Part shown: in pieces, positions 1 through 6,366 of the stretch | Layout of the letters: every line of letters starts with the position of its first letter | Numbering within the stretch: the first letter of the stretch is position 1 | Origin: Gammaproteobacteria bacterium | GTDB taxonomy: Bacteria > Pseudomonadota > Gammaproteobacteria > Steroidobacterales > Steroidobacteraceae | DNA: 6,409 bases | Reading direction: 5' to 3' | NCBI GenBank assembly: GCA_005877705.1 | Contig: VBNY01000038.1 | Coordinates: 1-6,409 of the forward strand | Translations under genes and position numbers: made by a program | Notes under the pieces: model-generated | What the model was told of the DNA's origin: nothing | Database searches by the model: none | The model's input: the letters and a program-made list of their open reading frames with translations, nothing else

Positions 1-40
1 GCTCCGGCTCATCGAGTAATCGGTCGATTCCAAACTTCAT
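1..40 (-). CDS. N-terminus of a DUF1343/NamZ-like protein (partial, runs off the left edge)
   Basis: An ATG at 40-38 opens a frame reading MKFGIDRLLDEPE before the window ends. The ATG shares bases with the TGA of the preceding DOMON-like gene (ATGA overlap), which argues for translational coupling and for a real start. The motif FGIDRLL near the N-terminus resembles the opening of DUF1343 proteins, the family of the exo-beta-N-acetylmuramidase NamZ, which act on peptidoglycan fragments. Only 13 residues are visible, so the family call rests on a short match from memory plus the overlap; that a gene starts here is more certain than what it encodes. Confidence 0.5.
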   Translation of the reverse strand, partial: MKFGIDRLLDEPE

Positions 41-600
41 GGCAGTGCAAGCTCGAGCGCGAAGCCCTCCGGATGATGGAAGTCGGGTTTGCCCGGCGCG
101 TGCCGCAGCGCCCAGTATGACAGCCTACCATTGTCCTCTTCGACGACCCCAGCCAGCGCCAGCCGCAGGCGGCGCGCAGAGCCCAGAGCGAGCAGCTCGT
201 GCAGGCGCACGGCGCTGTCGAGCTCGAGCCCGCCGTCGGCGCGGCGCACGGAGATCTCCGGAGCTCGCGTGAGGTCCGCGCTCAACATGCCCTCACGATA
301 GGCAGCGAACCGGTAGATGGCCCAGTCGAGCGAAGGCGAGAAATTCAGCTCGCAATAGCCGGGCGCGTCGGCTGGCGCGACGAACGCTTCGAAGCACGTG
401 TGCCTCCACAACCCATCCGTCCTGCTGCCGGCGCGGGACGACGGAACGCGCACGCGGGATAAGTCCGCATCGAGCGCGTAGACGAGCCTGAGAATGCCGG
501 GCTCCTCGATGAGGACGTGCACCGCCAGGCCGCGCACCACGTCGCCCGCGGTGGAAGGGTGGGCCGTGAGTACGGCCCTGTGCGCAGCAGCGAAGCCCAT
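37..600 (-). CDS. DOMON-like domain protein
   Basis: The 187-residue protein resembles the single-domain DOMON-like (MurB-associated) family of proteobacteria, a predicted beta-sandwich ligand-binding fold of unknown ligand. Visible conserved blocks are GLWRHTCFE (63-71), YCELNFSPS (82-90) followed by W93, SYWAL (161-165) and KPDFHHPEGF (171-180). There is no signal peptide or membrane segment, so it is probably cytoplasmic. No good Shine-Dalgarno sequence precedes the ATG at 600; a TAAAAT box at 611-606 lies too close for a normal leader, so the exact start is moderately certain. Its TGA overlaps the ATG of the next minus-strand gene, so the two probably form an operon, perhaps linked to cell-wall sugar recycling if that neighbour is NamZ-like. 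The biochemical role is unknown. Confidence 0.8.
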   Translation of the reverse strand: MGFAAAHRAVLTAHPSTAGDVVRGLAVHVLIEEPGILRLVYALDADLSRVRVPSSRAGSRTDGLWRHTCFEAFVAPADAPGYCELNFSPSLDWAIYRFAAYREGMLSADLTRAPEISVRRADGGLELDSAVRLHELLALGSARRLRLALAGVVEEDNGRLSYWALRHAPGKPDFHHPEGFALELALP

Positions 601-625
601 GCGCCATTTTACGCGATGTGGATTT

Positions 626-653
626 GTCGGCGCCGCATGCGTTTGGCGCCGGC
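626..653. promoter_or_regulatory. Inverted repeat in the divergent intergenic region (candidate operator or leader hairpin)
   Basis: GTCGGCGCC (626-634) is matched by GGCGCCGGC (645-653) as an inverted repeat, 8 of 9 positions complementary and the ninth a possible G-U pair, with a 10-nt spacer that itself contains the palindrome GCATGC. The dyad centre (about 639.5) is almost midway between the start of the leftward DOMON-like gene (600) and the rightward ATG at 677. The position suggests either a regulator site serving both genes or an RNA hairpin in one leader. GC-rich DNA produces such dyads by chance, and I could not place convincing -35/-10 pairs around it. Confidence 0.35.
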
Positions 654-676
654 CCGTGTCATATTCGAGCGCAGGT

Positions 677-2032
677 ATGGGACTTGCGAATCAACGGATC
701 ATGGCCAATGACTCCTGCGACGTGGTGGTCATCGGCGCGGGAGTGGCGGGGCTGGCCGCGGCGGGCGAGCTGGTCAAGGCGGGCCGCTCGGTGCTGATCC
801 TCGAAGCCCGTGACCGCATCGGTGGACGCCTCTGGACGCGCCAAGAGCCGGACGCGGCGGCTCCTATCGAGCTCGGCGCTGAGTTCGTCCACGGCTATGT
901 CACCGAGACATTCGATCTGCTGCATCAGGTCGGCAAAGCGGCGCTCGATACGGCCGGCGCACACTGGAGCGTCCGGGACGGCAGGCTGCAACAGCGGACA
1001 GATGATGTCTTCGAGCGCATCCAGAAGGCGCTCGAAGACGCCAATGTTCTGGGCGAGCCGGACGTATCGTTCGAGGAGTTCGTCAAGCGCAGCGATCGTT
1101 ACGGGCTCTCACAGGAGGCGCAGACTTTTGCCCGCGCGTTCGTAGAAGGATTCGACGCTGCGGATCCGGCGCGTGCCAGCACGCACTCGATCGCGGAGGA
1201 ATGGCGCTCCGGCGGCATGCTCGATGCTCCGCAGTTCCGCCCGCTCGGAGGCTACAGCTCCGTGCTCACCGCGCTCGCCAGCGTGCTCGATCGGAACAAC
1301 ACTCGGCTGCAGCTGCAGACGCTCGTGAGAACAGTGCGCTGGGCTCGCGGGCACGTGGAGGTCGGAGGCGTGTTTCTCGATCAGCCGTTCGTGATCAAGG
1401 CGTCGAAGGCGATCCTGACCCTGCCCCTCGGTGTGCTGCAACTGCCGCCGCAGGCGCACGGAGCGGTGCGCTTCACGCCCGCTCTGGATCAGAAGAGCGC
1501 GGCTCTCGCCGGCCTGGTTTCCGGCTCCGTGCTGAAGGTGATCCTGCGCTTCCGTGGCCCGTTCTGGGAGCAGTTGCAGGGTGGACGCTATCGCGACGCC
1601 GTGTTCTTTCACTCACCCGGGCAGACGTTTCCGACGTTCTGGACCGCCCGGCCCGTGCAGGCGCCGTTGCTGAACGCCTGGGCCGGAGGGCCGAAGGCCG
1701 CACGCCTGTCGGATGCCTCGGACTCGGACATTACCCGCCAGGCGCTGCACAGCCTCGAGTCGGTTTTCGGGGGTCTGCCGCCGGGGGACCTGCAGCTCGA
1801 AGCTGCCTACCTGCACAACTGGCAGCGCGATCCGTTTGCCCGCGGCGCCTATAGCTATGTGGCGGTCGGCAACATTGAAGCGCGGCGCACCCTCGGCGCT
1901 CCACTCGAGGAGACACTGTTCTTCGCGGGCGAAGCCACGGCCACCGATGGGGAGGCGGGCACAGTGGCCGGAGCACTTCAGAGCGGCATGCGCGCTGCCC
2001 GCGAGGTGCGCGCGAGTCTGGCGCGCGCCTGA
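677..2032 (+). CDS. FAD-dependent amine oxidase (flavin monoamine oxidase family)
   Basis: This is a flavoprotein amine oxidase of the MAO/polyamine oxidase/LSD1 superfamily, expected to oxidise an amine to an imine (then aldehyde) with release of hydrogen peroxide. Numbering from ATG 701 (443 aa): Rossmann FAD motif GAGVAG at 12-17, ribose-binding E35, GGR at 41-43, GAEFVHG at 59-65, a lysine (K279, in VLKVILRFRGPFW) at the place of the family's flavin N5-facing lysine, WQRDPFARGAYSY at 374-386, and the C-terminal FAD block FFAGEAT at 407-413. The frame is open back to 494, but that part is low in homology and overlaps the divergent gene. The ATGs at 677 (451 aa) and 701 are the plausible starts; neither has a strong ribosome site. 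No signal peptide is seen, so it is probably cytoplasmic. The hydrolase gene follows after 18 bp. The substrate cannot be told from sequence. Confidence 0.9.
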   Translation: MGLANQRIMANDSCDVVVIGAGVAGLAAAGELVKAGRSVLILEARDRIGGRLWTRQEPDAAAPIELGAEFVHGYVTETFDLLHQVGKAALDTAGAHWSVRDGRLQQRTDDVFERIQKALEDANVLGEPDVSFEEFVKRSDRYGLSQEAQTFARAFVEGFDAADPARASTHSIAEEWRSGGMLDAPQFRPLGGYSSVLTALASVLDRNNTRLQLQTLVRTVRWARGHVEVGGVFLDQPFVIKASKAILTLPLGVLQLPPQAHGAVRFTPALDQKSAALAGLVSGSVLKVILRFRGPFWEQLQGGRYRDAVFFHSPGQTFPTFWTARPVQAPLLNAWAGGPKAARLSDASDSDITRQALHSLESVFGGLPPGDLQLEAAYLHNWQRDPFARGAYSYVAVGNIEARRTLGAPLEETLFFAGEATATDGEAGTVAGALQSGMRAAREVRASLARA

Positions 2033-2050
2033 TCGACACTCGAACGAGCC

Positions 2051-3001
2051 ATGGCCGCGGACTCGAGCGTCAGCCGCCGGCACGCCTTCATCGGCGGCCT
2101 GTGCATGTGTTGCTCTGCCGCGCTTGCGCGCCGGACCGACACATCTGTGGGGCCGTTCGCGACGCATGAGGTCGCAGCGGGCATCCACATCCGCCGCGGC
2201 GTAGACCAGGATGCGACGCTGACCAATGGCGGCGCGATCGCCAATGTCGGCTTCATTATCGGCCGTGACGCCGTGGCCGTCATCGATCCGGGCGGAAGCC
2301 GGCTTGACGGCGAGCGGTTGCGTGCGACCGTTCGTGAAGCCACGAGGCTGCCGGTACGGTACGTAGTGATGTCCCACGTCCACCCGGATCACGTGTTCGG
2401 CGCTGCGGCCTTCGAGGCGGACCGCCCGCAATTCGTCGGACACGTGCGGCTGACCCGCGCCCTCGCTGTGAGGGGCGAGTATTATCGCAAGCGCTTGGAG
2501 GAGATTCTGGGTAAAGACGCTGCCGGCCCGGTGGTCATGCCCACTGTGTTGGTCAAGGACCGTACCGAGATCGATCTGGGCGGCAGAGTGCTCGCGCTCA
2601 CGGCACACGGCCTCGCCCATAGCGACTGCGACCTCAGCGTGCTCGACCACATGACGGCAACGCTGCTGCCCGCGGACCTGCTGTTCGTGCAGCGTATTCC
2701 CTCGCTTGACGGCAGCCTCCAGGGGTGGGTCAAGGAGCTCAGCGCGCTCGAGGACCTGCAGGCCAGGCGAGCCGTACCCGGTCACGGCCCGAGCAGCGTA
2801 GACTGGCCCTCCGGCGCGCGCGATCTGCAGCGTTATCTGCATATTCTGCTGCGCGAGACCCGGCAGGCAATCGCGGGCGGAATGGATATCGACACCACGG
2901 TGCAGACGATTGGGCGATCTGAGCGCGGTAAATGGAAACTCTTCGACGACTACCACGGACACAACATCACTCAGGCCTTCAAGGAGCTCGAGTGGGAGTG
3001 A
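2051..3001 (+). CDS. Quinoprotein relay system zinc metallohydrolase 2-type MBL-fold protein
   Basis: The 316-residue protein has a metallo-beta-lactamase fold with a complete metal site: HVHPDH at 109-114, H190 in the AHSD segment, bridging D209 and H245 in VPGHGP. The overall pattern (FVGH at 128-131, RIPSLDGSLQGW at 215-226, C-terminal LEWE) fits the SoxH-related family named quinoprotein relay system zinc metallohydrolase 2, known from neighbourhoods of PQQ-dependent dehydrogenases; the reaction is not established. The N-terminus carries SRRHAF (8-13), a Tat-like twin arginine with the aromatic residue one place later than canonical, then a short hydrophobic run with cysteines C18, C20 and C21; no good lipobox is present. 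I infer export to the periplasm. The start ATG lies 18 bp after the amine oxidase stop with only a weak ribosome site. Its end overlaps the next gene by 10 bp. Confidence 0.85.
   Translation: MAADSSVSRRHAFIGGLCMCCSAALARRTDTSVGPFATHEVAAGIHIRRGVDQDATLTNGGAIANVGFIIGRDAVAVIDPGGSRLDGERLRATVREATRLPVRYVVMSHVHPDHVFGAAAFEADRPQFVGHVRLTRALAVRGEYYRKRLEEILGKDAAGPVVMPTVLVKDRTEIDLGGRVLALTAHGLAHSDCDLSVLDHMTATLLPADLLFVQRIPSLDGSLQGWVKELSALEDLQARRAVPGHGPSSVDWPSGARDLQRYLHILLRETRQAIAGGMDIDTTVQTIGRSERGKWKLFDDYHGHNITQAFKELEWE
2981..2986 (+). promoter_or_regulatory. Ribosome binding site deciding the GTG start of the SoxYZ-like gene
   Basis: AAGGAG lies inside the last codons of the metallohydrolase gene, 5 nt before GTG 2992. 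The alternative GTG at 2998, which overlaps the hydrolase TGA, would sit 11 nt away; the ATG at 2932 lacks such a site and would put about 20 charged and polar residues in front of the signal peptide. GTG 2992 is therefore preferred. Confidence 0.7.
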
Positions 3002-3804
3002 AACAGTGTTTACTGCTCGCGGCGGCCATCGTGTGTGTGGCGCCGCTGGGCGCCGGCTCGGCGGCGGGCGCCGACGACGACGATGCCGTGCGCGCCAGCC
3101 GCTGGAAGGACCTGCAGCAGGCGCTCTTTCCCGGCCGGCACCTGCAGCAGGCACAGGGTGTCATCCGGCTCGACGCACCGGCGCGCGCGTTGGACGCGGC
3201 GCTCGTGCCGGTCAGCCTCGATATGACGGGCGGCAAGCCGATCAAGGGCGTGTACCTGGTGATCGACGCAAACCCCTCCCCGCTTGCCGCCCACTTCGTC
3301 TTTGGACCCCAGGCGGACCCGCGCAGCCTCAAGCTACGGGTGCGGGTGGACCAATATACCAACATGCATGCCGTCGCCGAGACCGAGGATGGCCAGCTCT
3401 ATGTCGCCACGAGGTTCGTCAAGGCGGCGGGCGGCTGCTCGGCGCCCGCGGGCCCGGATGACGCGGCGGCGCTGCGCGACGTCGGACGCATGAAGCTGCA
3501 CCTGCTCGGCGAGTTCGCAACGGGCAAGCCCGTGCAGGCGCAACTGATGGTGCGGCACCCCAACTTCAACGGCATGCAGATGGACCAGATCACGCGTTAT
3601 TACACTCGGGCGCGATTCATCCGCACGATCGATGCGACGTATGAAGGCCGGGCGATCTTCCATCTTGACTCGGACATCTCGCTCAGCACCGACCCCGTCA
3701 TCACCTTCGGCTTCGTGCCGCAGGCGAAGGGCCGGATGCAAGTCGTCGTGCGCGACAGCGACAACGCCACCTTCGACCACAGCTTCGACATCCCCGGAAG
3801 CTGA
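2992..3804 (+). CDS. Quinoprotein dehydrogenase-associated SoxYZ-like carrier protein
   Basis: From GTG 2992 the product is 270 aa. A Sec signal peptide is clear: K4, hydrophobic run 7-21, and an AGA site before D28, placing the mature protein in the periplasm. The rest is a fusion of a SoxY-like domain (about 38-155) and a SoxZ-like domain (about 165-268). In SoxYZ of thiosulfate oxidation the sulfur-carrying cysteine sits at the end of SoxY in a GGCGG-like tail. Here the corresponding candidate is C149 in GGCSAP, now internal at the domain junction; the SoxZ part has the block HPNFNGMQMDQ (189-199). Fused carriers of this type are known neighbours of PQQ-dependent dehydrogenases, and their cargo is unproven. 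The gene overlaps the metallohydrolase by 10 bp and lies 9 bp before the CxxxCW gene, so the three are very likely co-transcribed. A role carrying an intermediate on C149 is inference. Confidence 0.87.
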   Translation: MGVKQCLLLAAAIVCVAPLGAGSAAGADDDDAVRASRWKDLQQALFPGRHLQQAQGVIRLDAPARALDAALVPVSLDMTGGKPIKGVYLVIDANPSPLAAHFVFGPQADPRSLKLRVRVDQYTNMHAVAETEDGQLYVATRFVKAAGGCSAPAGPDDAAALRDVGRMKLHLLGEFATGKPVQAQLMVRHPNFNGMQMDQITRYYTRARFIRTIDATYEGRAIFHLDSDISLSTDPVITFGFVPQAKGRMQVVVRDSDNATFDHSFDIPGS

Positions 3805-3813
3805 CCCGCACCT

Positions 3814-4440
3814 ATGAGGGCCGCGGCTACCGCGCACGCCCAACCGGCCGCTGTTTGCCGGCTGCCGGAGGCCCTGAAGGCGGCATTGACTCTGGCGCTG
3901 AGCTTGCTCGGCGGGTTACCCACCCTCGGCGCAGCATCTGACGCGCACCATCCCATCGCGGCGGCGGAGCCACGAGACTACTGGACGGGCCCGATCGATT
4001 CCCCGGTTCCCGCCACCCTCGCGGGCGGCACAGTCATTCACGCGCGGCAGCTGCGGCAGCTCCTCGAGGACGGCCGTGCCGTCATCGTGGACGTATCCAA
4101 CGCTCCGCGACGTCCGGATGGGTTGGCAGCCGGAGCGCCGTGGCTGCCGCTACCGCATCGGGCCATTCCCGGCAGCATCTGGATCCCGGGAGCAGGTCGC
4201 GGAAAAATCCCGCCAGCGACGGATGGCTTTCTGCAGCGGCGCCTCGCGGCCGCCACGGGAAACGACCTCGCACGGCCGCTGGTCGTCTATTGCCACCGGC
4301 AATGTTGGTTGAGCTGGAACGCCGCCAAACGCGCGATCCGTTACGGCTACCGCAACGTCTACTGGTTTGCGGACGGTGTCGAGGGCTGGCGCGCCGCCGG
4401 ACTGCGCACCGCGCCCGTGGCCCCTGAACCGACTCCGTAG
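3814..4440 (+). CDS. PQQ-dependent catabolism-associated CxxxCW motif protein (rhodanese-like)
   Basis: The 208-residue protein matches the family catalogued as PQQ-dependent catabolism-associated CXXCW motif protein. The diagnostic segment is VVYCHRQCWLSWNAAKRA, with C160, C164 and W165. The context resembles rhodanese: a VIVDV strand at 90-94, HRAIPGSIWIPG at 115-126, and GYRNVYWFADGVEGW (178-192) after the cysteine helix. C160 falls where rhodanese has its catalytic cysteine, but the usual loop is replaced by CHRQCW. The N-terminus has a long polar stretch, a hydrophobic segment (about 21-35) and a possible cleavage after A40 or A41, so export is likely. A redox or sulfur-transfer role on the SoxYZ-like carrier is inference. 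The ATG at 3814 has only a distant purine run (GGAAG) upstream, so the start is less certain. It is the last gene of the plus-strand cluster. Confidence 0.88.
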   Translation: MRAAATAHAQPAAVCRLPEALKAALTLALSLLGGLPTLGAASDAHHPIAAAEPRDYWTGPIDSPVPATLAGGTVIHARQLRQLLEDGRAVIVDVSNAPRRPDGLAAGAPWLPLPHRAIPGSIWIPGAGRGKIPPATDGFLQRRLAAATGNDLARPLVVYCHRQCWLSWNAAKRAIRYGYRNVYWFADGVEGWRAAGLRTAPVAPEPTP

Positions 4441-4473
4441 CGATCCTGACCGCAAGCGGCTCGGTTCACGCAC
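4441..4473. other. Convergent intergenic junction, no clear terminator
   Basis: Only 33 bp separate the stop codons of the plus-strand CxxxCW gene and the minus-strand hydrolase gene. I see a short CCG/CGG stem at 4450-4459 with a 4-nt loop but no T-run on either side, so no convincing intrinsic terminator. Transcripts from both sides probably run into each other or end by Rho. Confidence 0.4.
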
Positions 4474-5184
4474 TCAAGCTTGCAGCAACTCCAGCAGCGC
4501 TTGGCCGACGTGGCGCGGCTGCTCGAGCGTGGACAGGTGTCCGCTCTCAGGCACCGTCACGAGACGGGCCCCGCGAATGCCGTCCGCGATCTCAGCCGCG
4601 CGCTCCGGCGGGGTCAGCTCATCGCCATCCCCAACCAACACGAGCGTCGGGCAGCGGATCGCACCGAGACTCGGACGTGAATCGGGGCGCCCCATGATCG
4701 CCGTCTGCTGGCGAACGAATGCCTCCAACCCGACCGCTTCAGCCATTGACCGGACGAGCGCGCGCAACCGCTCGTCGCCGCGGTGCATGCGGTGGACGAA
4801 GCGGGGGAATACCGTATCGGCAATCTCGGCAAACTTTCCGCCCCTGCCGAGGGCGATCTGGGCGCGGCGCTGCTCGGTCTGCTCGGGAGTATCCGCTCGT
4901 GCGCTGGTGTCGAGCAGCGCGAGCTTTGCGACCCGCTCGGGTGCCTGGCGCAGGATCTCGAAGGAGATGTAGCCACCCATCGAAAGGCCGACGAGAGCGA
5001 AGCGGGAGGGCGCGGATGCCAGGATGCTGCGCGCCAGCGCACTCATGCTGTCGTCGCGAGTGTGATCGGCGAGGATTACCGGGCCCAGGCGCCAGAGCTG
5101 CGGGATCTGCTCGCCGTAGAGCTGCGCCGTGGCGAGCAGGCCGGGAATGAGCACGACGGGGAGCGGTCCGGTCATGAGTCTCAC
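4474..5184 (-). CDS. Alpha/beta hydrolase
   Basis: This 236-residue protein has an alpha/beta-hydrolase fold with a full catalytic triad. Counting from the GTG at 5184, the nucleophile is S68 in GLSMGG (66-71), the acid is D188 in GDGDELTP, and the base is H216 in ESGHLS; the oxyanion-hole segment is IPGLL at 13-17. It lacks a signal peptide and is probably cytoplasmic. Two starts are possible: GTG 5184, which overlaps the stop of the upstream PLP-enzyme gene as GTGA, or ATG 5175 (233 aa); neither has a strong ribosome site. The overlap suggests translational coupling to the transsulfuration genes. It is too short for homoserine acetyltransferase MetX (about 370 aa), so an esterase, lactonase or thioesterase activity is as likely as anything; the substrate is unknown. 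Confidence 0.88.
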   Translation of the reverse strand: MRLMTGPLPVVLIPGLLATAQLYGEQIPQLWRLGPVILADHTRDDSMSALARSILASAPSRFALVGLSMGGYISFEILRQAPERVAKLALLDTSARADTPEQTEQRRAQIALGRGGKFAEIADTVFPRFVHRMHRGDERLRALVRSMAEAVGLEAFVRQQTAIMGRPDSRPSLGAIRCPTLVLVGDGDELTPPERAAEIADGIRGARLVTVPESGHLSTLEQPRHVGQALLELLQA

Positions 5185-6347
5185 GCCAACGCGCGCCGCA
5201 GCTCGGCAATCAGATCGTCCACATCCTCCACGCCCACCGACAGTCTGATGAGTCCATCGCCGATGCCGAGCGCTGCCCGCATTGCCGGCGGCAGAGACGC
5301 GTGCGTCATCAGGCCGGGATGCTCGATGAGGCTTTCGACTCCGCCGAGGCTTTCCGCGAGCGAAAACAGATGACAGCGCTCGAGCACGCGCCGCGCATCA
5401 TCGAGGCCGCCGCGCAGCACCGCGGTCACGATGCCGCCGTAGCCGCCGCTCATCTGCCGCTTTGCCAGCGCGTGCTGCGGGTGACTCGCGAGCCCGGGGT
5501 AGTGGACGCGCTCGACGCGCGGATGACTCTGCAGGAACTCGGCGATCGCCAGCGCGTTGCCGCAGTGCCGTTCCATCCTGAGCGCAAGCGTCTTGATCCC
5601 GCGCAGCGTCAGGAACGAGTCGAACGGTCCGGGCACGCTGCCGAGCGCGTTCTGCAGGTATGCGAGCCGCTCCCGCAGCGCATCGTCCGCGCGCACCACC
5701 GCCGCCCCGCCGATGCTGTCCGAATGCCCGTTGAGGTACTTCGTGGTCGAGTGCACGACGATGTCGAAGCCGTGCTCGAGCGGCCGCTGGATGAATGGCG
5801 TGGCGAAAGTGTTGTCGCACACGCTGAGCAGTCCGTGCCGGCGGGCAATGGCGGCGAGCGCGCTCAAGTCCACGATCTTGAGCAGCGGGTTGGTCGGCGT
5901 CTCCACCCACACCATGCGCGTGTTGGAGCGGAGCGCGGTTTGCAGCGCCGCCGGATTCGTCAGATCGACGAACGAGACATCGTGCCCGGCGGAGCGCTTG
6001 CGGACATTCTCCAGCACCCGGTAGGTGCCCCCGTAGAGGTCATGCATGGCGATGATGTGCGCGCCGCTGTCGAGCAGCTCGAGCACCGTGGAGGTGGCCG
6101 CCATCCCGGAGGCGAACGCAAACCCGGCCGCGCCGCTCTCGAGGTTGGCGAGCGCCGCCTGCAGCGCGTCTCGAGTTGGATTGCGGGTACGCGAATAGTC
6201 GTAGCCCTGGTGCACGCCGGGGCTCGATTGCACGTAGGTCGAAGTCGCGTAGATCGGCGGCATCACCGCCCCGGTGAGCGGATCGGGACGCTGCCCGCCG
6301 TGGATGACGCGCGTTGCGAAGCGCTGCTCGCGGGCCTCGTCACTCAT
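5181..6347 (-). CDS. Cys/Met metabolism PLP-dependent enzyme, probably cystathionine gamma-lyase
   Basis: The 388-residue length and motifs are those of the cystathionine gamma-synthase/gamma-lyase family. Visible are YSRTRNPT (51-58) for phosphate binding from the partner subunit, SGM (80-82), the PLP-stacking Y105, D178 in CDNTFATPF contacting the pyridine nitrogen, PLP lysine K203 in STTKYLNGHSD, and E338 in SLGGVESL, the position of the glutamate typical of gamma-lyases and gamma-synthases rather than beta-lyases. Residues alone do not separate lyase (cystathionine to cysteine, 2-oxobutyrate, ammonia) from synthase. The preceding partial gene looks like cystathionine beta-synthase, which favours gamma-lyase and reverse transsulfuration. 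ATG 6347 is preceded by GAGG (6355-6352) inside an AAAAGGCGAGG run, a good ribosome site. The stop overlaps the hydrolase start. Confidence 0.92.
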   Translation of the reverse strand: MSDEAREQRFATRVIHGGQRPDPLTGAVMPPIYATSTYVQSSPGVHQGYDYSRTRNPTRDALQAALANLESGAAGFAFASGMAATSTVLELLDSGAHIIAMHDLYGGTYRVLENVRKRSAGHDVSFVDLTNPAALQTALRSNTRMVWVETPTNPLLKIVDLSALAAIARRHGLLSVCDNTFATPFIQRPLEHGFDIVVHSTTKYLNGHSDSIGGAAVVRADDALRERLAYLQNALGSVPGPFDSFLTLRGIKTLALRMERHCGNALAIAEFLQSHPRVERVHYPGLASHPQHALAKRQMSGGYGGIVTAVLRGGLDDARRVLERCHLFSLAESLGGVESLIEHPGLMTHASLPPAMRAALGIGDGLIRLSVGVEDVDDLIAELRRALA

Positions 6348-6366
6348 TCGACCTCGCCTTTTAGAT

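Noticed and set aside
494..676. N-terminal extension of the amine oxidase frame back to an ATG at 494
   Set aside because: It lies antisense to the DOMON-like coding region, its residues look unlike the family, and the FAD motif normally begins within about 10-20 residues of the start, as it does from 677 or 701.
601..676. Sigma-70 promoter boxes such as CATATT at 660-665 and TAAAAT at 611-606 (minus)
   Set aside because: No matching -35 element at a proper spacing was found for either, and the second lies almost at the start codon.
2051..3001. Classical beta-lactamase resistance gene
   Set aside because: The metal motif is shared by the whole fold, but the remaining blocks and the SoxYZ-like neighbour fit the SoxH-related hydrolase family, not class B beta-lactamases.
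1613..3154. 513-codon open frame on the minus strand
   Set aside because: It runs antisense across the amine oxidase, metallohydrolase and carrier genes, all with clear family motifs. Its own translation is rich in Arg, Ala, Gly and His with no recognisable domain, as expected for a shadow frame in GC-rich DNA.
3814..4440. Ordinary rhodanese (thiosulfate sulfurtransferase)
   Set aside because: The usual active-site loop is absent and replaced by CHRQCW, which is the mark of the PQQ-associated CxxxCW family.
4474..5184. Hydrolase as homoserine O-acetyltransferase (MetX), given the transsulfuration neighbours
   Set aside because: MetX proteins are about 370 residues with a large inserted lid and different motifs; this protein is about 235 residues with GLSMGG and a compact lid.
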